Source: Trematomus loennbergii (Eukaryota; Chordata; Actinopteri; Perciformes; Nototheniidae). Taken from it: a stretch of 64,000 nt of DNA. The position numbers and the translations under genes were made by a program. The notes under the pieces were generated by a model that saw only the letters and a program-made list of their open reading frames with translations, was not told the DNA's origin and searched no databases. Within the stretch, counting starts at the first letter, position 1. The number at the start of each line of letters is the position of its first letter. Below are positions 25,110-37,958 of the stretch, one piece after another. The stretch is from the NCBI GenBank assembly GCA_012861695.1, contig JAAOOA010000399.1:10573147-10637146 (forward strand). Direction: 5' to 3'.

Positions 25110-25117
25110 CGTATAAT

Positions 25118-25291
25118 CCCCTCATTTACTATGCACACCTGCTTAGGCATTGTTTTTTGCTTGAGTGTGTAATTAATTATTATCAAAGGGAAAAGAGACA
25201 GTTATCCTGCTGACTTTTATCCATCTGTGCAAGAGCTTGACATGTGGAGCTCACAGCATGCATTTCAGACTTCATAGGAAACAATATTTAA
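25118..25291. other. Short spacer between mobile elements
   Basis: Single-copy-looking AT-rich sequence between the hAT-like element and a family B MITE; nothing recognised. Confidence 0.5.
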
Positions 25292-25671
25292 AGGTGGGGT
25301 AGGTAAGTTTGAGAAACTGGCACGAGATACACTTTTTGTTATATTCCATGGAATGCTCTTAACATCCCGATAGCAATGAATATCTTAAGTGCTTTGACAA
25401 AAAATCCATAACAATTTTAATCTGTGGAAGCCGTAGTACTGTAAAAAGCACGACAATCATTTTAGCCGGCCCGGCTAAAATAACTGGATGGCCTACCTGC
25501 CTGTCAGCCTTCCATCTGTGCACAAACTTATCTCGTGCCCTCATTGGTCATGTGCGCGTTCGTGTGTGTTGGAGGAGGGGCTCTGTAAGGAAGTGGCAGA
25601 TTTTTTCCGGCTGTGTATTTTCAAATTCCAGCGCACTCAAGCTGGTTTCTCCAAAATGACCTACCCCACCT
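25292..25671 (-). mobile_element. TTAA-flanked MITE family B, copy 3 (380 bp)
   Basis: Full-length and opposite in orientation to the copy at 8169. Terminal inverted repeats AGGTGGGGTAGG / CCTACCCCACCT, with TTAA on both sides (25288-25291 and 25672-25675). Confidence 0.88.
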
Positions 25672-25675
25672 TTAA

Positions 25676-26267
25676 TTAAAGTTTGAGCACAATTTAACAA
25701 TTTCTTAGCCAGGTTTATATGTGTTTTATTAGAATAATGTGGGGCCATAAAATCCATTTACTTGCTCTGACTTTAATGAGGTATATAATTCAGCGGCACC
25801 TGCTGTCTTCTGTCAGTGTTAGCAATACTGGAACATGATTAGTTTGCGTTTTAGATATTTGGGATATCCACAGCTAAAAGCCTGCTCCCTCCACATATAG
25901 GCGTGAACAGATAGCACAATTTGAAGAGCTCAGAAATCAATTTGCAGCTTCAAAAGAAACCAGTTAACCTTAGAGGTCTTTGAGAAACGCTACCATTTTC
26001 ACTGCGTGCCTGGTCGAAAATAGGCTTTTTATTTTTGTTCTCGGCTGGTGTGCCTGTCTGCTCCCTTCCTGTGGGTGTCAACCGGGCTCTCCAGCCTGGA
26101 GAACTGAGGGTTACATTTAAGTTGATGTATGCAGACATGAGCCCCTAAGACGGACACAGCACCTGCCTGTGCTCTGAGCTCAGCACCTCCCGAGCACTAA
26201 CTGCCTCAGACAGGCCCAGCCAGAGATGAGGTGTATATGAATATGTGTGTGTTGGAGATGATGGTTA
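25676..26267. other. Intergenic stretch
   Basis: No gene. 25860-26230 has balanced composition and no recognisable repeat; it is a candidate conserved non-coding block, unproven. Confidence 0.35.
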
Positions 26268-26628
26268 TACAGTATGGGATTAGTTTTGTTTCATAAAGAT
26301 AAAGCAACACTTTCTCAGAATCAAGCAAAACTAAGAGTTTAAGAGAAAAACAGAGTCAAGCAGAATACATTTAATTTAAAAAATAAAACTATAAGTTGCA
26401 AACAAATCATTTGTGTAATCATGTAAACTATAAGTCTTTTTTATTTGTTTTAACACATCTTTTTGTTTGCAGTTCTCTTTGCTTCTTTCTCAATGATCAG
26501 ACTTTTGCTCTCGCTGCAGCTCCCTCGTTGCGCTCCCTCATTTTTTGTTTTCAATTCTGACACAAACGTCCCAGGTGGGCGGGACTTTCAGGGTGCGTCC
26601 CCATTGGCTACTCAGTTTTTGAGTGAGC
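26268..26628 (+). repeat. Left arm of a 0.35-kb inverted repeat (empty TTAA site)
   Basis: This 361-bp segment is the reverse complement of 29332-30165 once the family A MITE in that arm is removed. Shared landmarks include TATGGGATTRGTTTTGTTTC, AAATCATTTGTGTAATCATG and GGCGGGACTTTCAGG. The TTAA at 26450-26453 corresponds to the MITE insertion point in the other arm. The arms differ at scattered positions and by a 17-bp indel near 26595-26611. Confidence 0.88.
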
Positions 26629-27680
26629 CCTGTCCTCCAGCGATTTACAGTACAGGCAGCTGCGGTGCGGTAGCTGAGCATGGATAGAACACCCTGAGAA
26701 GAACCAACATTTCAATTATTATAATATTACAAGTGAAAATATATGTAAGTATTGATCATTTGTGTTGTTTGTGCTGTACTATACGGTCTGTTTCTTTATT
26801 CTGTTAAGTGAGAAGTAAAGAAAAGCTGTGCTATGAAAGTTAGCTTTTGCTACCTTTAGATCCATAACAATGCAAGCTAAGTAGCCTAATAGCAGGGACA
26901 GTAAGCTACATAGCTAGCAGTGAGTGAGCGTTCAGACACCGGCGCACACACTCAAAACGGACTCGTGTGCCTGACTCTACCAACAGGCTTTCATGATTCT
27001 GTTTAGATATGCAAGTATAAGCCATGGTAGCTTATTTTATTAACACGCTAATTTGATATGAAAATCAATGGAGGCTGAGTTAACTTTGTAGGAAAACCTA
27101 CCGTCCACGACTGCCCCTGAGCTGTGTTTTATTTGTGAACTTCATATTTTTCATTTCCTAAAACATTTATTTTCCTCTCATATTAACAGTGTGGATCATT
27201 GAGACAGCGTGGCGTCCAGAGGTCTTATCCCGTTTTCCCACTTCCTCTGAGGGGACAGCATGGAGGGGGGGCATGAAGAAAGACCTGCACCAGCTTCATC
27301 CACGCTGGGCGTTGCTGTTATCACTTGCTCAGTGTCATTTAATTTCACCAAATGTCTTTACATACACATTTAATAGATTTTATTATTATCCACCTTTTTG
27401 TTTTATGCCCTTTTATTTAAAACATTCTTTGAGACTTAATCTTCTGGTTAAAATGTCAATAAATGTAATTTGTATAATCACTCTTTTGTCTTTATTCTAC
27501 ATGAAAATGTTAGAGATTCCATTCAAATCTGTTGATTATTCATATCTTCCTCAGGCTAGGAATAGTATGTCGAATTTGTAATGCTAAATGTATATCATTT
27601 TTCACATGATATAGCATGAGACAACTCATCCATTGTGTATGAATACATGCTTCAGCTCTTCAGACCAACTACTACAATCA
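26629..27680. other. Spacer inside the inverted repeat, left part
   Basis: No gene recognised; AT-rich, with an open frame at 27189-27581 that shows no family features. Confidence 0.45.
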
Positions 27681-27689
27681 CAATAAAAG

Positions 27690-29000
27690 ACAATAATTTA
27701 CAACAGAAACAAAAAACAAAAACACAGGGAATAGTCAGGTGTCATGCTCCGTTCTGACTAGAAGGCCAGGGAGAAGTGTGTTTTTAGTGAGGATTTAAAA
27801 AACCCTAGTGTCTCGGCCGACCTCACATGGAGGGGCAGAGTGTTCCAGAGCCTGGGGCCAGCTGCTGCGAAGGCTCGGTGACCTCGGGTTTTGAGCCTGG
27901 TCTTGGGCCAGCATCAGCTGGTCAGCAGACCTTAAAGCTCTGGTTGGGGTGTAGCGATGGAGGAGTTCGGCTATATAGGCAGGAGCCAGCCCTAGGGCTT
28001 TGAAAACAAATAAAAGGATTTTAAAATCAATTCGGAACCGAATTGGAAGCCAGAATTGGGGTGATATGGTCACGCTTTTTATGGCCAGTCAGAAGACGTG
28101 CAGCTGCGTTTTGGACTAGCTGCAGGCGTTTAATTGAGGCCTGGTCCATACCCACATACAGAGCGTTGCAATAGTCCAGTCTTGAGGTTACAAAGGCATT
28201 AATAACCCTTTCTAGATCTTTAAAAGATAAATACGACTTGGTTTTGGCCTGCTTTTTTATTTAAAAAAAGCCGGATTTGACTACGGTGCTGACCTGCTTG
28301 TCGAATTTAAAAGTGCTACTGAAGGTCACTCCAAGGTTCATGACAGAGGGGAGGATGTTTTCATTGAGAGAGCCTAGAATATCAACCGGAGAGGCTGGAG
28401 GTTGGGGTCCAAAAAAGATGACCTCGGTCTTGCTCTCGTTGAGGTTAAGGAAATGTTGGCTCAGCCAGGGTTTTATCTCTGTTAAGCAGTCCATCAACTG
28501 CTGTCGTGAGTGTTTGACATTTGGTTTGAGAGGCAGATAGATCTGTACATCGTCGGCGTAGCAGTGGAAGGGAATATTGTGTTTAGTGAGAATTGAACCT
28601 AGGGGCAGTATGTACAGTAAAAAGAGGATGGGGCCCAGGATAGAGCCTTGGGGAACCCCACAGGTAAGATGGGCTTTAGCAGAGGAGAAGTCACCTAGCT
28701 AGGTAGGTAGGACCTGAACCATGCAAGGGCAGAGCCTGTGATGCCAGCGGACTGTTCAAGCCGTGACAACAGGATGCTATGGTCCACAGTGTCGAAGGCA
28801 GCTGTCAGGTCTAACAGCACCAAGACAGCTGGGCTACCTGAGTCGGCGGCTAGGAGCAGATCATTAAAAACTCTTAAAAGGGCTGTTTCAGTACTGTGCA
28901 TGGGTTTGAAGCCAGACTGAAACTTTTCATGGATGCCATGCGTGGTTAAGAACGACTGCAGCTGGACATAGATTACTTGCTCCAGGGCTTTAGATAAAAA
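27690..29000 (-). pseudogene. L2-like LINE, decayed reverse transcriptase fragment
   Basis: Minus-strand translation, with frame breaks, gives the reverse transcriptase of an L2/CR1-group non-LTR retrotransposon. It includes [47 protein letters not shown], the catalytic YADD (28560-28549), [10 protein letters not shown], and a C-terminal part with FKALGLAPAYIAELL and RSADQL. A stop and frameshifts near 28700, 28260 and 28030 show it is dead; it lacks the endonuclease end, so it is 5' truncated. It lies between the arms of the inverted repeat. Confidence 0.88.
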
Positions 29001-29095
29001 AAGGTAGCTTGTGTTGTATATATTGTGTATCACCTTTAGCTTGAAAATACATAGATGTGTTTTTTTATCTATAAAATAAATAAAGAGACAGACAA

Positions 29096-29331
29096 ACACT
29101 TTATCAATCCCAAATTGGGAATTTATTTTACAGCAGCAGTGTGTTCAGGTATTCAAATATTCAAAGTTGGAATAAAGTATAAACTACACAACATAAGTAT
29201 AATGCACAGCAATCCATAAGATAAGTCCGATATTTTCATGAAAACTCCCAGGAGGCACCAACACAAATGTGGCCGAGTGGAATCCGGAGTTTGTTGCATG
29301 AGTTGCACTGTATGATCTGTGGTGTAGTGGG
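29096..29331 (-). repeat. Non-LTR retrotransposon 3' tail fragment
   Basis: The plus strand reads ACTTTATCAATCCCAAATTG followed by TTTACAGCAGCAG, the reverse complement of a common fish LINE 3' tail, similar to that at 8785-8830. The rest up to the inverted-repeat arm is unassigned. Confidence 0.45.
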
Positions 29332-30165
29332 CTGTCACTCAAAAACTGACCCCTGAAAGTCCCGCCTACCTGGGAGGTTTGTGTCACAATCGAAAACAGA
29401 AAATGAGGGAGCGCAAACGAGAGAGCTGCAGCGAGAGCAAAAGTCTGATCATTGAGAAAGAAGCAAAGAGAACTGCAAACAAAAAGATATGTTAAAGGGG
29501 ACCTATCATGCAAAATGCACTTTTGTACGTCTTTTATACATGAATATGTGTCCCCGGTGTTCCAGGGAACTCACCAAGTGTCAGAAAACACAACCCTCTC
29601 TATTTTCCTCCATACCCAAATCTCTAAAAAAGGGGCTGCAACGGATCTGATAAAAACTGATCCAGATTTGAACACTGTCCTGACGTCAGGACAGTGGCGC
29701 TACGGCTATTGGGCCAACTCCACCAATCAGGAGGAGACAGCCACGGCCATTGCCGTTCGAAAGCGCTGGAGACGCTGTAGTACATATGCCAGGCCTGTAG
29801 ATGGTGCTGTTCTCACATAATCTGCCCTTGCAAAAACAGAGCAAAAAAATTTCAAATTGAGCAAAATGAGGCATGGCTAAAATGCATGATCTGTTTGGTA
29901 TTTTGAAAAAAAAAAAGTATAAATATGCCTTATATAGGTATGGTCCTACACTATATTATTCAAATATAGCATGATAGGTCCACTTTAAAACAAAGAAAAA
30001 AGACTTATAGTTTACATGATTACACAAATGATTTGTTTGCAACTTATAGTTTTATTTTTTAAATTCAATTTATTCTGCTTTTTTTGTCTTAAACTCTTAG
30101 TTTTGCTTGATTCTGAGAAAGTGTTGCTTTATCTTTATGAAACAAAACCAATCCCATAATACAGC
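29332..30165 (-). repeat. Right arm of the 0.35-kb inverted repeat, carrying a MITE
   Basis: Reverse complement of 26268-26628, interrupted by the family A MITE at 29496-29984. Without the 489-bp element and one TTAA copy the arm is about 341 bp. The flanks AGATATG|TTAA and TTAA|AACAAAG join to give the equivalent of the intact left arm. Confidence 0.88.
29496..29984 (+). mobile_element. TTAA-flanked MITE family A, copy 3 (489 bp)
   Basis: Same length as the copy at 7676-8164 and differing at only a small number of sites on inspection, so both look recent. TTAA at 29492-29495 and 29985-29988. The matching inverted-repeat arm has a single TTAA, proving target-site duplication. Confidence 0.92.
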
Positions 30166-32534
30166 ACAGGGTCAGTTTAATGTAAAATGAAAAGAGCGAA
30201 TTGGGAGTGTGACTCAACCAGGGAGTGTATTTCAAAGCTGACAGCTTCCACAGACGCTTCATGACATCCATTATTTATTGAGGTCTCTTTGACACATTCA
30301 GCCTCCTCTTTTACCTGCTGCTTCAAGATACCAGAACAGAGGAGCACGCTCTTCTCTCTGAGCAAATTGATACAATCAGCAGAGAATGTTGCAAACAATA
30401 GTTTCTCTTAACATGACGATAAATGAAATAGTATATGCTGTTGGGACTTTAGATAAGATTCATATTCATTTGAATTCATATTTATCGAAAAATATGATCT
30501 GCAGAAATTCCCATGGGGTCCGCATCGCCTGATCTTCATTGTCAGTATATTCGCAATGGGTATATAAATAAAATAATACAGAAGGGGATACAATTTCAGT
30601 AGCATAGCAGGAATATTTAATTCATTTTCAGATTCAGAGTTTTAATATTCTCCTGGTACATCACTTGTCTGTCATCCTGACAATCTAATAAGTACTACAA
30701 AAAACGTTGTTTTCCCAAGATATCTTTATGTATTGTATTTGCTCAAGTCACATACTGTACCCTGTTTTAAATATTGTGATCAGTTTAAGCCTTATAGCCT
30801 TATCTGCTATAGAGAGTGTAGCTTGCAAAGGGCCCCGGTCTGTACCAAGATGTTAAACATATTGGTTCCACCACAGACGGCTGTTCATTTTAGGCTAACT
30901 AAGTGAATAGATTTTTTTGTATTAAAATTAGCATCAGAAAAGAGGGGAGACCAGGTGAGATTGATTAGATTGACACAGCTGTTCAAGTTATAACAGGATG
31001 TACAGAAATAACAGGTGAACATTTCTTTGAGGAATTTGAAAAATGTTATTTGTCGCAGCAGCTTCAATGTAGATACAATTGATGTTGTTGGGCCTGAAAC
31101 AATACTCACGACTACTGACGAAATTGACTTCTGCCTATCAACCTTTAGATTACATTTCACTTTAAAACATATATTTGAACAAGGTTGAAAACATTGCAGT
31201 ATGTGTGGCAAATCGCTGTCTTCCAATGCTCTGTTTGCCAAATCAAATAATAACAATATATATTTTGGGTCTTAAGTTCACAGAGATCTCTGGCTGTGCT
31301 TTATAAATATTTAAAGAAGCTCCTAGCCCTGGATACCATATCACCACAGCTTTAAAGCACAAGGTGAGGGCTTAAAATGTGACTGCCGTTGCTTGCAGGC
31401 TCAATCATTTCTGCTTTTTCGGGCTGTTTTGAATTCTTTACAAAATCCTTAAGGCGTCTTCTCCATATAACTCTACTTGAAATGGCCAAGCTTTTTAGCA
31501 TGTAAGTGGTGTCACCTCCAAAGGCTATTTTGTGAGTCAAATGCTGGAAAATGTTGCCATACCCTAGTGAAGACGTGCAGGGCTTACATTCTGAGAAAAG
31601 TGACCCTCTTGGGGGTCATGTGGAGGAGAAAGCTGACTTTAGCAGAGTGAATACACCTTACTCATAAGTCAGAGCCTTAGTATTGTTGTGCATCGAAAGT
31701 ATGTCACAGCATCACAACTTGAAAAAGATGTGCTTTCATCTTTTATGACATATAAATAAAGCATTCTTGTAATCCCTCTCATGTGGTACAGCACTTAAAA
31801 TGCAACAATAACAGCATGGGCTCTAAAACGGCAGGATGTTCAGCAGTGAAAAACATTTTTTGATGATTTTTGTTAATGAAATGCAACACAGAACTTGGTG
31901 TGTGGTTGAAAAATGATCCCTCATTTACAGCTGCAAAACCACTAGACTGGAAACTGTCAAACCCATCTTTTGTAGCACCAACTGATTCAATGTCATTTAC
32001 CTACGCAATACCCTTCATGAACATTACACCATGACACTTGTTCTCAACAGGAGAAAAGTATTTTCACACACCACGGAATTCATCACTTTCCTGTCAAGCA
32101 GATCGTTGGCCAGCCTCTCTCCTCTGTCTCTTCCTGTCATCTCACTGACCGTTCAGGAAAAATTGCATGATGGCAAAAACCTCGCCATCATTTCCTGGTT
32201 CACTGGATACAAGTTCTTGCTCCAGTAAATCTTTCCTGTTCATTTCTGGTACAACTTTAACTGGCTGCCACTGAGAGGTGGAGATGTCAACCAGCATCCC
32301 GGCTGCAGCAGGTGCGGCACATTAACCACCGCTTTCCGCCTTCTTCCAGAGGCTAATGTAGCCTGACAGGAACATGCAATAAATAAATAAACATCGGGTA
32401 AGGTGAGTGTGTTGTGTTCACATAGATATACAATGGTGCAAAATGTGAAGGGGACATTTGTATTTGTAAACTAGAATTGTTGTCAAATACTAACATAATG
32501 TTGAACCAACTTCTACTTGATTCATGTTCTAAAG
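30166..32534. other. Intergenic stretch
   Basis: No gene, RNA or clear mobile element; AT-rich. Short frames here have no family features. Confidence 0.5.
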
Positions 32535-33065
32535 CAGTCCAAACTTTTTTCACCGAGGGCCACATACAGAAAAATATACGAAGGGCTGGGCCACTCACTA
32601 GAGGTATTTTGCCTCATAAGTTCAGTTATAAGTTAGCAAAATCAATCCAATGTAGGTAAATTATTCTTGATACTTGAAAATGCTATAAGAAAAAACAACC
32701 TCTATCACAGCTGTCCATAGGGTTTCATTTATTTTGTTAGCAACTCATTCCTTAAAACAGAAGCTTCAGATTGCTTAATAAGAGGAAATATGAAGGGTAT
32801 ATTTCAAGGTTATGTGAATTTGTTATTGGGCTTTTTTCTTATAAACTTATATTTAATTAACTGAATTTATTTGAAAATTGGGCTTATTAACACATGAATA
32901 CTGTGTTACATATGTTAACATATATATTTAAGATGTACAATATAAGACGAGCAGATGTTTATTATACTGAAGTCATTATACTTTTAGAATTTGCTGAGGG
33001 CCGATTCAAAATGGTCCGCGGGCCGCATTTGGCCCCCGGGCCGTACAGTAGTTTGGACACCAGTG
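32535..33065. mobile_element. Old hAT-like element
   Basis: The left end reads CAGTCCAAACTTTTTTCACC with GAGGGCCAC inside; the right end is GGGCCGTACAGTAGTTTGGACACCAGTG-like, giving imperfect inverted repeats around TCCAAACT. Flanks TTCTAAAG and AGCTAAAG agree at 6 of 8 positions, as expected of a decayed 8-bp duplication. The left terminus seems to have lost a few bases. No transposase. Confidence 0.68.
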
Positions 33066-35224
33066 AGCTAAAGACTCAGCAGTCAAATAGCTTTGTGGTC
33101 ACTTACTAAACAAGCCTCAACTGTGGACTCACAGTGCCTGCTAGTCTTTTTTGAGCTGGACAAGGAAGATCCATTCTGACCATTAAACAGTGCAGTGTTA
33201 ATACGGCCTCATTACAGTGAGCTCTCTGCACAGGAGGTGATGCAATCATCTGTGCTCTTACTCACAGCAGCCTTTGGCATTTCACCACAGTAGGCGCAGA
33301 TTGCAGTCAAGTGCTTTTTAATCTTCTACCAATTGTCATCAGTACTGCAGACTCAGGTTTTTTCAACGTCCACTTCCAGGCCAGCAAATTAACCAAGCTT
33401 TTAAGCACACACGAAAGCTAAATGTGGAACATTTGTAGATCTTAGGAATGTATTTACTCAACATTTAACAAAACAAACCTGAAAATGCTTATTGCCCATG
33501 TCATAATTACTGGAAAACTGCATATTGATACAATATCTTCATATTTGGGCTCTTGAAGATAAATTGTCATCATCTGAACAGAATAACCTCAAAACAACAT
33601 CTGGCTACAAATTATTTATTTATTATTTAATGTCGCTCAAATATATGCCAAAATGTGTCCATCCTGGCTCTGCCCAAATATAAGAGAACTGTCCTAACGG
33701 GAACTCAAGACCTCAATACTTATGTTATATCACATTGTCTGTTTAATCTATCAAAACAAGTATAAATGGTTGTGGGAATTGCAATGTGTGACAAATTGCT
33801 ATATTACTTTATTGACAGTCTTTATGAATTCTGTATCAATAAAAATGTTTTTGAAATGGTTTAGTTATTATTGTTTGGGATGTTAAAGCAAGAGAGAGTA
33901 GTTCACACTTCACATAAACTGAACTGAGAATTTGAATGGCACAAAGCCAGTGTAGTGCCTTTATACCTGCAGTCTGTCACCATGGAAGTAAAGAGAATAG
34001 CTGACACAATAGGAACCTGCAAGACTAGCATGTTCTTTAAGTCTGTTTCTTTGGATAAAACATAATAAAGGAAGTTATCAAGAGGACATTTCTCATGAGA
34101 GATTATTAGTATTCGCTCCGGTGGGCTTCAAGTTTGAGACTTTTCTGTCATTGTACATATTTGATGGAGTGAATGCCTATTTGAAACAAGCTCTGTTATC
34201 TCTTGAACTTACCATGTACCTTCATATTTCAAGAAAAAATAAACGATAGATTTCAAATATTATGCTTGTACATGAACATTTCCTCGGGATGATGATTCTT
34301 AAAGCGGTGTAAAGCAAACCCTGCTGCTGAGTGCAGCATTTTTATAACATTTTATACCACACTGACATGTTGAACTGCCTTCCTAGCTCCATGCATTTTC
34401 TATATATAAAGTGAGGTGAAACCCACTCCACATCTCAGAGTATGGTGTTAATCATGTGAAAGCATCCTTTTGCAGATCAGCCACATATAATCTCCCTCCC
34501 ACTTACATGTATACCCCCGACAGGCCATACTGTCAGAATACTGAGAGAAATCTGTTTGAGTAATGTGGCAACATCTTTTGTCGAGTAAAGGTATCAAATC
34601 TTTTAAGACCCCTATCCTAGCTCCCAAAAGAAAGCATAGCATAAAAGTATATATCATACAAAAGGATAAAGCCAGCTGAAAAATGCATTGCTTTATTTTC
34701 GAGATGATAGGATTTCCAGAGAGTGAGGGATGCAGCAGCTTGTTTGTTCTCTGATGAGTTTCATCCTGTGTTCATCAGCATTCCCAAAGAGAGAGCGCGT
34801 GATTCAGGGCACATTATGCAGAGTCAATCAATTTAGCATTTGCTTGTGTGTGCAGCTACTTAATTCCATCACCATACTCTGTTGTCATGACAACACTATT
34901 ATACATAGCTATTGCCTTCAAAAGGAAATGAGAGGTTCAACACTGAGCGATCACAGTTGCTGAAATGCATCGGGGACACAAGATTGACAGTGTGTGAGGA
35001 CGATGTGGAACATGTCGGTGTGTTCAGGAGCTTGCATTTTCGGTCTAACATGAACACATTTCAACATCTTTATGAAAACATTCTCCTGTATTTTTGGCAT
35101 CAGGTGAAATGTATATCTTATCGATGTGTATCAACTAAAACACATAACATTCACATTCAAAGCCTAAAAAAGGGAGAAGGACTCTTTGAAATTGTCAGCC
35201 ACAGTACGCATTTGTGCATAAACC

Positions 35225-35226
<2 letters not shown>
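33066..35226. other. Intergenic stretch
   Basis: No gene or mobile element recognised. AT-rich with scattered balanced patches. Confidence 0.5.

Positions 35227-35290
<64 letters not shown>
35227..35290 (+). repeat. CA dinucleotide microsatellite
   Basis: Perfect (CA)n of about 32 units. Confidence 0.97.
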
Positions 35291-35291
<1 letters not shown>

Positions 35292-36474
35292 TTAGAGGAC
35301 AGTCCATAGTGGACAGGCTGCAGCCTCAGTCTTCTAACAGATGGGTTTTTATAACACTTTAATGTGCAGCAGTGCCAATCTCTCCCCCAAAAAACTGGCA
35401 TGTGCTCCAAACAGCCCCTCTGGCGAATGAATGTGTCTTATGAACAACAAGGGCTCTGGTGTAGTGTGCCACGGTGTAAAAAAAAACAGTACAATTCCAA
35501 CTTTATAGTGATGATAAAATGCAGAACAGGGGATGTTGACAGCCAGGCTGTTTTGTTCCAGGTCTGAATGTTGATGGTTATGGATTTCCACTCAGAACTT
35601 CAGTGTCTGAACTGTTTTGTTCCTAATGTTACCCATCCGTCTCATAGACTGGAATTAAGTGTGTCTGTTCCCTTTACCTTCACCTTCATTTACTGTAAAT
35701 AACAAACACAGTTTTACCAATTAACCATTTGCTAATCTTCATCCCCCTTAGTTATTGGTGCTATGCCTTCAACTGTGGGATATGTACCATTACAATTCGT
35801 AGTCATTTTTAAAACATGGGTTTGATTTCAGACAGAGGCAGACATAAGAAGGCTTCTCTTTTTGTCCATCAACTTTAACCAATGCCAATATCATTAAAGG
35901 AGTCTTGGAGACACACTTGCTTACAACGTTCATGTTTCAATAGTAAATCTGAAACCTGTTTCCACACAGCAAGGACACACAGTGGTTGTAGTTTTTTTGC
36001 ATAACCTATCACTCTACAAACCAACATTGTTGGCTTACGATATGCTACTTGGATGTTTGTCTTAGTTGGTAACCTAATTAGCCGAGCATGCTAACATTAC
36101 ATAAGAGCAGACAAACACGCTCTTAAATCCATTTCTTACTGTTTTGCCCATATACTTTTAATTTGAGTAAGAAAAGAACTAAACTAAAACATATTTGTAC
36201 AATCACTGTTTTGGTGATGGGGCTTGGAAATTGTTGGCTTCACATCTGGGCTGATTTCAGTTATATCTCACCACAATGAGGAATTCTTTTTGATGTGTGT
36301 GTTGATGTGTGTTCATGTGCTCTCCTATTCTTGAAACCCAGCTCACAGTTGTTTCATCTTGTCAGGCTGGCAGACAGTTAGCACACATGGGGCAGTTCTT
36401 CCACATCTGCCAGTTGAGTAGCACTTAAAATGGTTGGGATCTATGAAACCTAATGTACTTATATGATTCTGTTT

Positions 36475-36562
36475 TCTTCAAGTTTGTATCTTCTTGGTCG
36501 AATGCACTTATTGTAAGTCGCTTTGGATAAAAGCGTTAGCTAAATGAAATGTAATGTAATCT
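36475..36562 (+). mobile_element. Retroelement 3' tail
   Basis: TTGTAAGTCGCTTTGGATAA followed by AAGCGTTAGCTAAATGAAATG and an ATGTA-type end is a 3' tail found widely in fish genomes on SINEs and LINEs. Only the tail is recognised; upstream sequence is unassigned. Confidence 0.6.
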
Positions 36563-37568
36563 GGCCATCATCCCTGAGAGGAGCATGACAGTTGGCATTT
36601 CTGTGCTCCTGTAATTGCTCCTTCAGAGGTTCTTTGGGATTTGGCTGTGCTCTCCAAGATGAAAGCAGCAGACTGCAGAGTGCATTGATGGAAAGGCTTA
36701 AGCTTTATTCATACTGAGCGAGAAATCATACACATCCAGGATTACATATTCGCCTTGAGGAGATATGAATTATTCATTGTGAGATGCACAACATTCAGCC
36801 TATTTCATGCAGATGCTGATCATAAAAAAAGATGTATAAACTCTGAACTGATATTTAGCAAAACAACAATTCCTTTAAGAAAGAAAACCTTGTCCATTGT
36901 TTACCTTTGCGGCAGCCTGCAGCAAAACTCCAGCTTAAAACAAATAAAGCTGTCTCTAAGTAAAGCTTTGACTCGGTTATTATTCCTTTGACATTCCGAA
37001 GATGTTTATTATATAGCTTTAAAATGAAATGAAATGCCATGTTTCGAATATGAAAATGTACAATATTATGGTGCAATATGTGGATAATGAAATAAAATAA
37101 CCAACGTTTTGTGGACCACAGAGTGCTCAAACTAAGAAACCACTGAGATGATTAGATGCTGGTTTTAGGCTGTAGTCACAGTGTCAGAATATAATGAAAA
37201 TAAATGGTGCAATATGTGCTAAGTGGAACCGCTGGGAATAGACAGAAGGAGAACAGAGAGCAGGCTGTGAAACTCATTATGCATACAGGAAAAGGTTTTG
37301 TTGGGATTTGTCTTAACTTGAAAACAAAGAGCTTTTGGAGCAGTCTCTCTTTGTTTTCATTTGCAGGTAAAGAATTTGTTTCCACAGAGTGACCCCAAAT
37401 GAGAATTAATGCATCAAGGCTTGTCTTAGGTGAACTTAAAAAATAAAATGTATCTAGATGTCTTTATATAATGCAAACTTTGTTTTAAGGAAAATATGTG
37501 TGGATTAACTCGTGCAGGATCTAAACCTGAGACTAACCCTATAGATTATATTATATAATATAACATTG
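36563..37568. other. Intergenic stretch
   Basis: Nothing recognised; AT-rich. Confidence 0.5.
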
Positions 37569-37572
37569 TTAA

Positions 37573-37954
37573 AGGTGGGGTAGGTAATTTTGGAGAAACC
37601 AGCTCGAGTGCGCTAGAATTTGAAAATACACAGCCGGAACAAATCTGCCACTTCCTTACAGAGCCCCTCCTCCAACACACACGAACGCGCACATGACCAA
37701 TGAGGGCACGAGATAAGTTTGTGCACAGATGGAAGGCTGACAGGCAGGTAGGCCATCCAGTTACTTTAGCCGGGCCGGCTAAAATGATTGGTCGTGCTTT
37801 TTACAGTACTACGGCTTCCACAGATGACATTTTTTAATGGATTTTTTGTCAAAGCACTTAAGATGTTCATTGCTATCGGGATGTTAAGAGCATTCCATGG
37901 AATATAACAAAATGTGTATCTCGAGCCGGTTTCTCAAACTTACCTTCCCCACCT
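37573..37954 (+). mobile_element. TTAA-flanked MITE family B, copy 4 (382 bp)
   Basis: Full-length, same orientation as the copy at 8169 and very similar through the GCCGGGCCGGC palindrome. TTAA on both sides (37569-37572 and 37955-37958). Confidence 0.88.
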
Positions 37955-37958
37955 TTAA

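Noticed and set aside
24767..25186. 139-codon minus-strand frame
   Set aside because: Spans the junction of the MITE, the hAT-like end and unique flank, so it cannot be an ancient gene.
35195..35410. Open frames with Cys-Val or Thr-His repeats
   Set aside because: Produced by the CA microsatellite at 35227-35290.
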